A DNA stretch of 64,000 nt from Thioclava sp. ES.031 (GCF_002563775.1 NZ_PDJO01000001.1:2792501-2856500), one strand, 5' to 3'. Positions 38,203 to 46,917 are shown, counted from the first letter of the stretch. Made by a program: numbers and translations. Notes: a model not told the origin generated them from the letters alone.

Positions 38203-38679
38203 TCACTCGTCCTTGAGGGTCATCAAGAAAGCGACCACATCCTCAACCTGTTGTGCATTCAAAATCGGCGGCAGATCGGCAGGCGCAGCCTTGCCGGTGT
38301 AACCATCGCCGGGGCGAATGAAGGGACCGGTTTTATACATCGCCGGCATTACCGTGCCCTCGAACGTGTGCTTGGCATCGACGACGATGCCGCGCAGCTG
38401 CGACTCGTCCCAGCGGTCACCGGCACCGTTCAGTTCCGGGCCGACATTGCCTTGGAACGACGCGTCGAGCGCCGAGACCTTATGGCAGGCCACGCAGTTG
38501 CCCAGCGACTTGGTCGCCGCGACTTCTGCGCCTTTAGCTGCATCGCCCGGCTGGCCGGTCAGCGACTCGGTCACCGCGCCCACATCGGTGAATCTGACAT
38601 CCATCGGCGCGGTTTCTGCGATCGCGGCGCTGGCTGCGAAGGTGACGGCCATTGCGGCCCACGCAACGTGGCGTTTCAT
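38203..38679 (-). CDS. soxX: SoxX, monoheme cytochrome c
   Basis: Small subunit of SoxXA. The 158-residue precursor has a signal peptide (about 1-21), heme motif CVACH (62-66) and a distal methionine candidate in GTVMPAMYKTG. ATG 38679 is preferred because GGAGGA lies just upstream; the frame is open for another 66 residues, but these lie in the A/T-rich promoter region. First gene after the soxW-soxX regulatory gap. Confidence 0.97.
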   Translation of the reverse strand: MKRHVAWAAMAVTFAASAAIAETAPMDVRFTDVGAVTESLTGQPGDAAKGAEVAATKSLGNCVACHKVSALDASFQGNVGPELNGAGDRWDESQLRGIVVDAKHTFEGTVMPAMYKTGPFIRPGDGYTGKAAPADLPPILNAQQVEDVVAFLMTLKDE

Positions 38680-38760
38680 AGAAGTCCTCCCAAATTCTCT
38701 CCCTGACTCACTTTTAAGCGAGCGCGCTACAGTGGTGCAATGGATAAATTCAAAAAACCG

Positions 38761-38776
38761 CATATTTTCCAATATG
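38761..38776. promoter_or_regulatory. Candidate SoxR operator in the soxW-soxX gap
   Basis: CATATTTTCCAATATG is a perfect 6-4-6 inverted repeat, about 80 bases upstream of the soxX start, in an unusually A/T-rich 234-base gap (38680-38913). A further dyad ATAC-AGCC-GTAT lies near 38800-38811. In Paracoccus pantotrophus and Pseudaminobacter, SoxR is known to bind the soxW-soxX gap, which makes this the best candidate site; the exact bases bound here are inference. Confidence 0.55.
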
Positions 38777-38913
38777 TTCACTCGGATATATCGAAGCATA
38801 CAGCCGTATACCCAAGATTTTTTTAGCAAAATCAGAAACATTCGCGGGCGCAGCACGAATGCTGCACTGGCAAGCAAGCGATCACGACTCTGTCAGAATC
38901 GCCAAGAGAGCGC

Positions 38914-39468
38914 TCACTTCGCCATAACTTTCTCGGCAACGTACTTCTGAAAGTTCTGCCCGCTCTCATAGCCGTGAGTCTTTACCCACTCGAACAGAGC
39001 CATCGTCGTGCCCTTCCCGAAAGCCCCCGGCATCTGCGCGACCGCCTGCTTGTTGGCGGGCTGGTCGGTGGCTTCCTCGGGGAAGAACATCATGGTCGGC
39101 GTGAACATCACGCCCCACTTCATCGCCATCTCTTTTTCGGGCAAAGCCTCGCCGTCGAAATCGGTCACCTCGACATCGCCGAAGAGGTTCATCTGCACGA
39201 CGTAGTAGTTGTCGGTGATGTATTGCGCGATCTCGGGGTCGGAGAAGACCTCCTCATGCATCTTCTTGCAGTAGATGCAGCCGCGCTGCTCCCAGATGAC
39301 CATGAAGCGCTTGCCCTCGTCATTGGCAGTCGCAAGATCGTCCGACATGTCCTTGAACGTGTCGTGGAACCACGGCTCCTTGTGCAGCCCGTCATCGCCC
39401 ATCTCGGCTGCATGGGCCGGCAGGGCCAGCATCGCGGCGGTGAAAGCGGCAGTCAGAAAATGACGCAT
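38914..39468 (-). CDS. soxW: SoxW, periplasmic thioredoxin
   Basis: A 184-residue thioredoxin-fold protein with signal peptide (about 1-20) and a redox motif CIYC (64-67) in WEQRGCIYCKKMHEE. Receives electrons from SoxV and helps keep the Sox proteins reduced. ATG 39468 follows GGAGGACGAT. Followed by the soxW-soxX promoter gap. Confidence 0.95.
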   Translation of the reverse strand: MRHFLTAAFTAAMLALPAHAAEMGDDGLHKEPWFHDTFKDMSDDLATANDEGKRFMVIWEQRGCIYCKKMHEEVFSDPEIAQYITDNYYVVQMNLFGDVEVTDFDGEALPEKEMAMKWGVMFTPTMMFFPEEATDQPANKQAVAQMPGAFGKGTTMALFEWVKTHGYESGQNFQKYVAEKVMAK

Positions 39469-39493
39469 GATCGTCCTCCCTAGAAACAGACGG

Positions 39494-40231
39494 TCAGCCG
39501 AGACTCCCACTCGGCATGACGTCGATCAGAAACTCACCAATGTAGCGCAGCCCCCCGGTCACGATGAGAACTGCGAACAGGATCAGCATAACCCCCATCG
39601 CCTTTTCCACATAGCCGAGCTTGGCACGGTGCTTCGCCATGAAAGCGAGGAAGGGCCGCGTGAAGAAGGCCGCGATGATGAAGGGCAAGGTCATCCCGAT
39701 CCCATAGGCAAAGAGCAGCAGCCCGCCCTTCGAGATATCGCCCATGCCCGACGCCACCATCAGGATCGCCGCAAGCGCGGGGCCGACACAGGGCGTCCAG
39801 CCGAAGCCGAACGCGAGCCCCATCACATAGGCGCCTAGGAAGGTCGTGGGATCGGTCTTCGCCTCCATCCGCGCCTCGCGATAGAGGAACGGGATGCGGA
39901 TCACGCCGAGGAAATGCAGACCGAAGACCAGCAGGATCGCCGCGGCCACCCAGCTCAGCGGCCCCATCCATTCGCGGAATGCAGTCCCCAGCGCCGTCGC
40001 CCCCATCCCCATCAGCACGAAGATCGTGGTCACGCCCAGCGCAAAGGCCACAGAAGAGGCCACCATGCGCGCCTGCGCGCCCGGCGCGATCTTGCCGTCG
40101 CCACGCAGCTCGGACATCGAAAGCCCGGCCATGTAGGACAGGTAGAACGGCACCATCGGCAGAATGCACGGCGTCAGAAAAGACAGCAGGCCAGCAAAAA
40201 ACGCCCCGCCATAGGTAATATCGATCGGCAC
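39494..40231 (-). CDS. soxV: SoxV, CcdA-type membrane electron transporter
   Basis: A 245-residue CcdA/DsbD-like protein with about six membrane helices; the redox cysteines are in FLTPCILPMVPFYLS (Cys about 22) and FGWTPCVGPALAAIL (about 135). Moves reducing power from cytoplasmic thioredoxin to SoxW and SoxS. GTG start preceded by GGAGGAAA. First gene of the sox operon, divergent from soxS. Confidence 0.95.
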   Translation of the reverse strand: MPIDITYGGAFFAGLLSFLTPCILPMVPFYLSYMAGLSMSELRGDGKIAPGAQARMVASSVAFALGVTTIFVLMGMGATALGTAFREWMGPLSWVAAAILLVFGLHFLGVIRIPFLYREARMEAKTDPTTFLGAYVMGLAFGFGWTPCVGPALAAILMVASGMGDISKGGLLLFAYGIGMTLPFIIAAFFTRPFLAFMAKHRAKLGYVEKAMGVMLILFAVLIVTGGLRYIGEFLIDVMPSGSLG

Positions 40232-40342
40232 TGTTTCCTCCCTCGTGACGCGCCCTAGCCTATATGGCCTCGGTCTCCCAACCGTCCTTGAAGGGGCCCG
40301 TCAAACACATTACGATCTTTATATGTAAAAAGGGGTCCGTCA

Positions 40343-40819
40343 ATGTTCCGCATTGTGTGGCATACGATTTCCATGATCGCGGCGCTGGCGATCACGCTGG
40401 GCGCGACGGGCGATGTCGCGCGCGCCGATACCGCATCGCAAGCCGCCGACGCGACGGTCGCCGCCACCTCCGAGGCCGAGACCAGCGAGGCGATAGCCGA
40501 CAGCGAGTTCCGGCTTTTGATGGTCGAGCAGGTCGGCTGCATCTATTGCCGGATGTGGAACAACGACCTTGCGCCGATCTATCCGAAGACGCCCGAGGGC
40601 AAGACTGCGCCGCTGCAGCGGGTCGATCTGCACAAACCCTTCCCCGACGACATCACGATCACCGGGGGCAAACCGCTTTTCACACCGACCTTCATCCTGC
40701 TGCAGGACGGGGTCGAGGTCGCCCGCATCGAAGGCTATGCGAGCGAAGATTTCTTCTGGGGCCTGCTCGATCAGGCCCTGAAAAAGAATGGCGCGACGTA
40801 TCAGACCCCATCGAACTGA
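40343..40819 (+). CDS. soxS: SoxS, periplasmic thioredoxin
   Basis: A 158-residue protein with signal peptide (about 1-28), an Ala/Thr-rich spacer and a thioredoxin-like part with CIYC (66-69) in VEQVGCIYCRMWNNDL and the cis-proline TPTFILL. In Paracoccus it reactivates SoxYZ. Divergent from soxV across a 111-base gap that in relatives is a SoxR target. Its CIYC motif is the same as that of SoxW, but the proteins otherwise differ. Confidence 0.93.
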   Translation: MFRIVWHTISMIAALAITLGATGDVARADTASQAADATVAATSEAETSEAIADSEFRLLMVEQVGCIYCRMWNNDLAPIYPKTPEGKTAPLQRVDLHKPFPDDITITGGKPLFTPTFILLQDGVEVARIEGYASEDFFWGLLDQALKKNGATYQTPSN

Positions 40820-40960
40820 GGTTTGACCTGCGCGCTTTTGTCTCGCTTTTGGCGGGTTTTTGCGCTCTCGGGCTTTGTTCCAGCGAATCGACATGCTAAA
40901 GCCTGAGTCATTCGATCAATACGGTCGCACTCTGTGCGGCTTCCAAGGAAGGACGATGCG

Positions 40961-41332
40961 GTGCGGCATCTGGTGCCTGACGGTCATGCCGAAAAGCTTG
41001 CCTCTGCCACGGCCGAGTCGAGATGTTCCCGCATGGATGCAGAAGAGCTACTCGATCGCGCACAAGACGCCTCCAACCTCATGAAGGCGCTCGCCCATGA
41101 GGGGCGGCTGATGATTCTGTGCCATCTGAGTTCGGGCGAGAAATCGGTGACCGAGCTGGAAAACCTGCTGGAATCGCGCCAAGCCGCGGTGAGCCAGCAA
41201 TTGGCGCGGCTGCGCCTCGAGGGGCTCGTCAGCGCACGCCGCGAAGGCAAGGCGATCTACTACACGCTCTCTGATCCGCGTGCGCGTCGCCTCGTCGAGA
41301 CGATTTACGAGATGTTCTGCGCCACCGACTGA
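40961..41332 (+). CDS. soxR: SoxR, ArsR-family repressor of sox genes
   Basis: A 123-residue winged-helix repressor (helix-turn-helix ELENLLESRQAAVSQQLARLR about 65-85). Cys54 (LMILCHL) and Cys120 (MFC near the end) match the two cysteines with which BigR, SqrR and related regulators sense persulfides. GTG 40961 is chosen because AAGGAAGG lies 8 bases upstream; an internal ATG at 41033 would give the shorter form seen in some relatives. Likely represses from the soxS-soxV and soxW-soxX gaps. Confidence 0.92.
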   Translation: MRHLVPDGHAEKLASATAESRCSRMDAEELLDRAQDASNLMKALAHEGRLMILCHLSSGEKSVTELENLLESRQAAVSQQLARLRLEGLVSARREGKAIYYTLSDPRARRLVETIYEMFCATD

Positions 41333-41384
41333 ACGCGGTGCGCCATCAGACCGGACGCTGGGTGATCCGGGGGGGAGAAGGGCA

Positions 41385-42431
41385 ATGGAACAGATTCCGA
41401 TGGGTGCCTTGGCAGCCATGGTCGGGGCGATCGGCGGCATCATTCTCGGCCTTGCCGCGCGCCTTGGCGATTTCTGCACCCTCGGTGCGCTGGAAAGCGC
41501 GGCCTATGGCGACGACCAGAGGCGCCTGCGTCTCTGGGGGATCGTGCTAGGGGTGGCGATCACCGGCGCCTTCGTGGCCGAGGCCCTCGGCTATGCCGAC
41601 ATCACCCGAAGCTTCTATCACACGATCAAATGGTCGCCGCTCGCCTCGATCGTGGGCGGGCTCGTCTTCGGCTATGGCATGGCGCTCGCCGGCAATTGCG
41701 GCTTCGGTGCGCTGGTGCGTTTCGGAGGCGGCGATCTGCGTGCGATGGTCGTGGTCGTCGTGATGGGCATCTTCGCCTTCGTGACGCTGTCCGGCCCCCT
41801 CGCCCATCTGCGCCTTCTGATCTTCGACCAGCAGGCCGCCGATACTCCACAGGGCATCGCGCATTGGCTCTCGGCGCGGACCGGGCTTCCGCCCCTGGTC
41901 TTCGCCCTGCCCGTCGCCGCCGGTTTCCTTGCCTGGGCGCTGAGCTATCAACCGCTGCGCGCCGATAAGCGCCGCCTCGCCTGGGGCGTGGCCGCGGGCC
42001 TCGCGGTGGTCTGGTGCTACGTCGGCACCTCCTATCTCTTCACCGAGAGCATGGGCGAAACCGGCGTCGAGGCGCCGTCCTTCACCGCACCGCTCGGGCG
42101 CACGATCCTCTATTTCATGACCTCCACGGCAGGCGGGCTCACCTTCTCCGTGGGTCTCGTCGCGGGCGTGCTGGGCGGAGCCTTCCTCGGCTCGGCCATT
42201 CGCGGCCTCTTCAAATGGGAAGCCTGCGAAGACCCGCGCGAACTGGGCCGTCAGGTCAGCGGCGCGGCCCTGATGGGGATCGGCGGCACGATCGCGGTCG
42301 GCTGCTCGATCGGCCAGGGTGTGAGCGCGATGGCCGTGCTCTCCTTCTCCGCACCGGTCACGCTGGCCTCTATCGTGATCGGCGGGCTGATCGGCCTGCG
42401 CCAGTTGATCCACGGCTTCCAGCCCGAGTAA
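41385..42431 (+). CDS. soxT: SoxT, YeeE/YedE-type sulfur transporter
   Basis: A 348-residue polytopic membrane protein. The family cysteines appear in LGDFCTLGALESA (about 24-36), LAGNCGFGALVRF (about 101-113) and VGCSIGQGVSAM (about 304-315). YeeE/YedE proteins move thiosulfate or other reduced sulfur species, and this gene follows soxR as in Pseudaminobacter soxSRT. Strong ribosome site GGGGGAGAAGGG. It may supply an inducer to the cytoplasmic repressor. Confidence 0.92.
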   Translation: MEQIPMGALAAMVGAIGGIILGLAARLGDFCTLGALESAAYGDDQRRLRLWGIVLGVAITGAFVAEALGYADITRSFYHTIKWSPLASIVGGLVFGYGMALAGNCGFGALVRFGGGDLRAMVVVVVMGIFAFVTLSGPLAHLRLLIFDQQAADTPQGIAHWLSARTGLPPLVFALPVAAGFLAWALSYQPLRADKRRLAWGVAAGLAVVWCYVGTSYLFTESMGETGVEAPSFTAPLGRTILYFMTSTAGGLTFSVGLVAGVLGGAFLGSAIRGLFKWEACEDPRELGRQVSGAALMGIGGTIAVGCSIGQGVSAMAVLSFSAPVTLASIVIGGLIGLRQLIHGFQPE

Positions 42432-42455
42432 GTCCCGGCCGCGCAAATCAGCCCA

Positions 42456-42523
42456 TTTTCGGCTTGGCTGAAATATCCCGGGGGTGAGGCGCGGACGCGC
42501 CGAGGGGGCAGCGCCCCCTCTCC
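42456..42523 (-). repeat. Dispersed repeat with hairpin after soxT
   Basis: Inverted orientation: TTCGGCTTGGCTGAAATATCCCGGGGG, split by a GGCGCG..CGCGCC stem, then the hairpin GGGGGCAGCGCCCCC at 42504-42518. It lies 25 bases after the soxT stop and could end its transcript. Confidence 0.75.
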
Positions 42524-42546
42524 TTCAACCTCTTCCCGCACAACGC

Positions 42547-42575
42547 TTGCGAATCTGATCCGGGTTTCCTATATC
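42547..42575 (+). promoter_or_regulatory. Promoter of the SRP RNA gene
   Basis: TTGCGA (42547-42552) and TATATC (42570-42575) are spaced by exactly 17 bases and end about 8 bases before the RNA start. A clear housekeeping-type promoter, as expected for a stable RNA. Confidence 0.75.
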
Positions 42576-42582
42576 GCCCCTC

Positions 42583-42677
42583 GAGAGGTTGGCGCGGGCG
42601 AGCGCCTCGCCAACCCGGTCAGGTCCGGAAGGAAGCAGCCGCAACGAGCCCCGCTTGGGTCGCTGTCCAGCCTCTCA
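42583..42677 (+). ncRNA. ffs: Signal recognition particle RNA (4.5S)
   Basis: The conserved apical domain GGTCAGGTCCGGAAGGAAGC, with the Ffh-binding loops, is at about 42618-42637. The ends pair as GAGAGG (42583-42588) with CCTCTC (42671-42676), giving a hairpin RNA of about 95 bases, the normal small bacterial form. Located near dnaX-ybaB-recR, as in many proteobacteria. The 3' end is placed from the closing stem. Confidence 0.95.
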
Positions 42678-42781
42678 CCCTATCCCCTACAAGCTCGCTT
42701 CTGTTTTGCCGCCGCGTCACCATGCCCGGTTGTGAGATGACATCATCGCGTTAAGCTTCCTGTCAAAAGGGAGGTTTCACC

Positions 42782-43693
42782 ATGTTTCGTTTCGCTCTGG
42801 CCGCTCTGGCCATTCTTCCTCTGCCGCTCTTCGCGGGCACGCTCAAAACCGTCGAAGTCGCACCGAACACCTATGCCATCGAGGGCCCCTTCGGGCAGCG
42901 CGATGCCGAGAACCTCGGCAATAACGCGACCTTCGGGCTGATCGTCACGGATGAGGGCGCGGTGCTCGTCGATGCGGGCGGCACCTATAAAGGGGCGGCG
43001 GCGCTCGACGAAGTGATCGGCACCCTCACCGACCAGCCGGTGAAATACGTGATCGACACCGGCGGGCAGGATCACCGCTGGCTCGGCAATGGCTACTGGA
43101 AAGAGCATGGCGCCGAGATCATCACCTCAGAGGATGCGCTCGCCGACCAGGAGGCCCGCGCGTCGCTGGAGTTGACGATGCTGGATGCGCTGGTCGGCAA
43201 CGAGGCGCTCGCAGGCACAGACCCCGTCTATGCCGACACGACCTTCGACGAGAGCTACACGCTCACCCTCGGCGGGCGCGAGATCGAGATCACCCATCCC
43301 GGCCCCGCCCACACGCCCGGCGACAGCTTCGTCTGGCTGCCTGCAGACAAGGTGATGTTCACCGGCGATATCGTCTTCGTGGGCCGCATCCTCGGCGTGC
43401 TCGACATGTCCTCCTCGATCGGCTGGGTCGAGGCCTTCGAGGCGATGGCCGCCTATGAGCCCGCTCATGTCGTTCCGGGCCACGGCCCCGCCACCGATCT
43501 CGCGACCGCGACGAAGGATACCTATGATTACCTGACCAATCTGCGCAGTCAGATGGCCGATTATATCGACGAGGGCGGTGACATCATCGGCTCGGTCAAT
43601 GTCGACCAGTCGCAGTTCGAATATCTCGAGGATTTCGACACGCTCGCCAAACGCAACGCGCAGGCGGTGTTCAGCCAGATGGAATGGGAATGA
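42782..43693 (+). CDS. MBL-fold protein with altered metal motif
   Basis: A 303-residue secreted protein: signal peptide (about 1-18) and a metallo-beta-lactamase fold. The usual HxHxDH is replaced by TGGQDH (93-98): the first two histidines are Thr93 and Gly95, while Asp97 and His98 remain. Later metal residues are kept in GPAHTPGD, FTGDIVF and VPGHGPATD. So metal site 2 could be formed but site 1 not fully. It resembles MBL proteins linked with sulfur oxidation (SoxH-like) and lies 350 bases beyond soxT, but the role is unproven. Confidence 0.85.
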   Translation: MFRFALAALAILPLPLFAGTLKTVEVAPNTYAIEGPFGQRDAENLGNNATFGLIVTDEGAVLVDAGGTYKGAAALDEVIGTLTDQPVKYVIDTGGQDHRWLGNGYWKEHGAEIITSEDALADQEARASLELTMLDALVGNEALAGTDPVYADTTFDESYTLTLGGREIEITHPGPAHTPGDSFVWLPADKVMFTGDIVFVGRILGVLDMSSSIGWVEAFEAMAAYEPAHVVPGHGPATDLATATKDTYDYLTNLRSQMADYIDEGGDIIGSVNVDQSQFEYLEDFDTLAKRNAQAVFSQMEWE

Positions 43694-43756
43694 GCCGGGT
43701 GGACGCCGACGCCCCGGGGGCCTAGTCTGACGGCTGCCTATGACACCGGAGCTTCG

Positions 43757-45487
43757 ATGACCGACACCCAATATCAGGTTCTCGCCCGCAAGTACCGTCC
43801 CGAGACCTTCGCCGACCTGATCGGACAGGCGCCGATGGTGCGCACCCTCAAGAATGCCTTCGCGGCCGACCGGATCGCGCAGGCTTTCATCATGACGGGG
43901 ATTCGCGGCACCGGGAAAACCACCACGGCGCGGATCATCGCCAAGGGCCTCAACTGCATCGGCCCCGACGGCAACGGCACCCCCACGACCGATCCCTGCG
44001 GCGTGTGCGAGCATTGTCGCGCGATCATGGAAGGCCGCCATGTCGACGTGATGGAGATGGACGCCGCCTCGCGCACCGGCGTGGGCGACATCCGCGAGAT
44101 CATCGAGAGCGTGCATTACCGGGCGGCCTCGGCACGCTACAAGGTCTACATCATCGATGAGGTTCACATGCTGTCCACGAGCGCGTTCAACGCGCTCCTG
44201 AAGACGCTCGAGGAACCGCCCGCCCATGTGAAGTTCATCTTCGCGACCACCGAAATCCGCAAGGTGCCCGTCACCGTGCTCTCGCGCTGCCAGCGCTTCG
44301 ACCTGCGCCGGATCGAGCCCGAGGAAATGATCGCGCTGCTGCGCCGGATCGCCGATGCCGAAGGCGCCGAGATCGCCGATGACGCGCTCGCGCTGATCAC
44401 CCGCGCCGCCGAAGGGTCCGCCCGGGATGCGACCTCGCTGCTCGATCAGGCGATCGCGCATGGCGCCGGCGAGACCACCGCGGAACAGGTCCGCGCGATG
44501 CTGGGTCTGGCCGACCGCGCCCGCGTCCTCGATCTCTTCGACATGATCCTGCACGGTCAGGCCGCCGAGGCTTTGACCGAACTTGCCGCGCAATATGCCG
44601 ATGGCGCCGATCCGATGGCGATCATGCGCGATCTGGCCGAGATCACGCATTGGGTCTCCGTCATCAAGGTCACGCCCGAGGCCGCCGAAGACCCGACCGT
44701 GCCGCCCGAGGAGCGCAATCGCGGTCAGGAAATGGCGGCCGCTTTGCCGATGCGGGTGCTCTCGCGGCTCTGGCAGATGCTGCTCAAAGCGCTCGAAGAA
44801 GTCGCGAGCGCGCCCAATGCGATGATGGCGACCGAAATGGCCGTGATCCGCATGACCCATGTGGCCGACCTGCCCGACCCGGAAACGCTGATCAAGAAGA
44901 TCCAGCAGGGCAATACCCAGACCCAGGCCGCAGGCCGGGGCCCCGCGCCTTCGACCGGGCCGGTGCATGGCGCGACGCTGCGCGCCCGGCGTGCCGGTGG
45001 TGGGGCCGTGGCTGCGGCGGCCCCTGCCCCGCAGCACGATCCGATGGCTGACGCGCTCGCCCGCTTCGCCAGCTTCGACGACGTGGTCGATCTGATCGCC
45101 CGGATGCGCGACATGACCCTGCTGCTGGAGGTCGAGAGCAATCTGCGCCTCGTGAATTACCGCCCCGGCCGGATCGAGTTCGAACCGACCCCGCAGGCCT
45201 CGCGCGATCTCGCGGCGACGCTTTCGGCACGGCTGCAAGGCTGGACCGGCGCGCGCTGGGGCGTCTCGGTCGTCTCCGAAGGCGGCGCGCCCACGATTGC
45301 CGAGGTGAAGGCCGAGGAAATGGCGAAGGCCGAAGCCGAGGCGATGAAGAACCCGCTGGTGGCGGAGATCTTCGCCCGCTTCCCCGGCGCGAAGATCGAA
45401 ATCCTGCCCGAGGAAGATACCGCCGCGATCGAGGCCGAGGCCCTGGCCGAGGTCGAAGACGAATGGGACCCCTTCGAGGAAGGCTGA
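43757..45487 (+). CDS. dnaX: DNA polymerase III subunit gamma/tau
   Basis: Clamp-loader ATPase of 576 residues. Walker A GIRGTGKTTTARI (about 48-60), zinc-binding CGVCEHC (about 82-88), DEXX-type YIIDEVHMLS (about 133-142) and the sensor SRCQRFDLRR are visible. The C-terminal part is Ala-rich and then ends in the tau domain. No A-rich slippery sequence for a gamma form is seen. Followed by ybaB and recR, a conserved order. Confidence 0.97.
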   Translation: MTDTQYQVLARKYRPETFADLIGQAPMVRTLKNAFAADRIAQAFIMTGIRGTGKTTTARIIAKGLNCIGPDGNGTPTTDPCGVCEHCRAIMEGRHVDVMEMDAASRTGVGDIREIIESVHYRAASARYKVYIIDEVHMLSTSAFNALLKTLEEPPAHVKFIFATTEIRKVPVTVLSRCQRFDLRRIEPEEMIALLRRIADAEGAEIADDALALITRAAEGSARDATSLLDQAIAHGAGETTAEQVRAMLGLADRARVLDLFDMILHGQAAEALTELAAQYADGADPMAIMRDLAEITHWVSVIKVTPEAAEDPTVPPEERNRGQEMAAALPMRVLSRLWQMLLKALEEVASAPNAMMATEMAVIRMTHVADLPDPETLIKKIQQGNTQTQAAGRGPAPSTGPVHGATLRARRAGGGAVAAAAPAPQHDPMADALARFASFDDVVDLIARMRDMTLLLEVESNLRLVNYRPGRIEFEPTPQASRDLAATLSARLQGWTGARWGVSVVSEGGAPTIAEVKAEEMAKAEAEAMKNPLVAEIFARFPGAKIEILPEEDTAAIEAEALAEVEDEWDPFEEG

Positions 45488-45614
45488 GCCACGCCAAGGG
45501 CGGCCCTGCGCAATCGCATGCGCCGCCCTGCCGCGCCGTTTTCCCGCCTTGTCCCTTGTCCCTTCGCGCAGCGATGCGTATCTCTCACTCAAGCCAAACG
45601 TGACGGAGAAAGCG

Positions 45615-45959
45615 ATGTTCAAGGGATTGGGCGCCATGGGCGACATGGCCAAGATGATGAAGGCCGCCAAGGAAATGCAGGAGAAGATGGGCGAGCTCCA
45701 GGAAGAGCTCAAATCCATCGTCGTCACCGGCGAGGCCGGGGCCGGTCTCGTGCAGGCCCGCGCCACCGCGAAGGGCGAATTGACCGGGCTCTCCATCGAC
45801 CCCTCGATCCTGCAGGCCTCCGAGAAGGAAGTCGTCGAAGACCTGATCCTCGCCGCGATCAAGGACACGCAGGAAAAGGCCAAGTTCCGCGAGCAGGAAG
45901 AGCAGAAACGCCTCCTGCGCGAGCTGGGCCTGCCCGAGAACATGGACCTGCCGGTCTGA
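45615..45959 (+). CDS. ybaB: YbaB/EbfC nucleoid-associated protein
   Basis: A 114-residue DNA-binding protein. It has the N-terminal amphipathic helices [20 protein letters not shown] and the conserved centre [15 protein letters not shown] 45615 follows ACGGAGAAAG; the longer frame begins in a region without similarity. Forms a conserved group with dnaX and recR, 4 bases before recR. Confidence 0.96.
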   Translation: MFKGLGAMGDMAKMMKAAKEMQEKMGELQEELKSIVVTGEAGAGLVQARATAKGELTGLSIDPSILQASEKEVVEDLILAAIKDTQEKAKFREQEEQKRLLRELGLPENMDLPV

Positions 45960-45963
45960 TCCG

Positions 45964-46563
45964 ATGAGCGGCGCGCGCGACGAGATAGAGGCGCTGATCG
46001 CCCTGATGGCGCGGCTGCCGGGGCTCGGCCCCCGCTCCGCCCGGCGCGCGGTGCTGCATCTGATCTCGAAACGTGCGCAGCTGATGGGCCCCTTGGCCGA
46101 GGCGATGGCGCAAGTGGCCCGCACCGCGCGCGAGTGTAGCCGCTGCGGCAATATCTCCACCGCGCCGATCTGCGATATCTGCGAAGACGAGAGACGCGCC
46201 ACAGGCGAGATCTGCGTGATCGAGGATGTGGCCGACCTCTGGGCGATGGAGCGCGGTCACGCCTTCAAGGGCCGCTACCACGTCCTTGGCGGCACGCTGT
46301 CCGCGCTCGATGCGATCGGCCCGGAGGATCTGCGCATCCCCGACCTGCTCGAGCGCGCCACCGAGGAAGGCATCACCGAGGTGATCCTCGCCCTCAACGC
46401 CACCGTCGAGGGCCAGACCACCGCGCATTACATCGCCGAGGCGCTCGAAGGACGCGGCATCGCAGTGACCAGCCTCGCACAGGGCGTGCCGATCGGGGGC
46501 GAGCTGGACTATCTCGACGACGGCACGATTCAGGCGGCGCTGCGCGCCCGCAAAAGCTTCTGA
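45964..46563 (+). CDS. recR: Recombination mediator RecR
   Basis: Helps RecF/RecO load RecA at gaps. The 199-residue protein has a helix-hairpin-helix start ([19 protein letters not shown]), a zinc finger [16 protein letters not shown] (about 58-73), and a Toprim domain with [11 protein letters not shown] and the Walker B-like [14 protein letters not shown]. Overlaps the next gene by TGATG. Confidence 0.98.
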   Translation: MSGARDEIEALIALMARLPGLGPRSARRAVLHLISKRAQLMGPLAEAMAQVARTARECSRCGNISTAPICDICEDERRATGEICVIEDVADLWAMERGHAFKGRYHVLGGTLSALDAIGPEDLRIPDLLERATEEGITEVILALNATVEGQTTAHYIAEALEGRGIAVTSLAQGVPIGGELDYLDDGTIQAALRARKSF

Positions 46564-46907
46564 TGGGCACCCGGCCCGAGACGGAGGCGCTGCTGCGCGA
46601 CTGTCTCGGCGACCGGATCGCGACCCGGCCGATGTTCGGCGAATACGCGGTCTATATGGGCGGCAAGACAGTGGCCCTTCTGTGCGACGACACGCTGTTC
46701 GTGCGGCAATTGCCCGAGGCCACGCGCTACCTTGAAGACAGCGGCCACGCGCCCGTCGCAGGCAAACCCTATCCGCGCGCCAAGGATCACTGGCAGATCG
46801 ACCCGGACCTCTGGGAAGACACGGAGTGGCTCGCAGGTCTTCTGAGCGTGATCGAGACCGCCCTGCCCGCCCCCAAACCAAAGCGCAAACCCAAACCGAA
46901 AGCCTAG
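46563..46907 (+). CDS. TfoX N-terminal domain protein
   Basis: A 114-residue protein matching the TfoX/Sxy N-terminal domain: RPMFGEYAVYMGGKTVALLCDDTLFVR (about 21-47) and a C-terminal Lys/Pro tail. TfoX regulates competence in gamma-proteobacteria; stand-alone N-terminal versions have unknown function. Coupled to recR by overlap. The window also encodes ComEC, but no link is proven. Confidence 0.88.
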   Translation: MGTRPETEALLRDCLGDRIATRPMFGEYAVYMGGKTVALLCDDTLFVRQLPEATRYLEDSGHAPVAGKPYPRAKDHWQIDPDLWEDTEWLAGLLSVIETALPAPKPKRKPKPKA

Positions 46908-46917
46908 TCCCCGCGCC

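Noticed and set aside
38680..38877. N-terminal extension of soxX
   Set aside because: The added residues lie in the A/T-rich promoter gap and precede a proper signal peptide that has its own ribosome site.
43757..45487. Programmed frameshift in dnaX
   Set aside because: No A-run slippery sequence or following hairpin was found; a single product is likely.
43127..45943. 938-residue open frame on the minus strand across dnaX
   Set aside because: It is antisense to dnaX and part of the MBL gene, has a composition rich in Arg, Gly and His, no recognisable domain and no ribosome site. Long antisense frames are usual in this GC-rich DNA.
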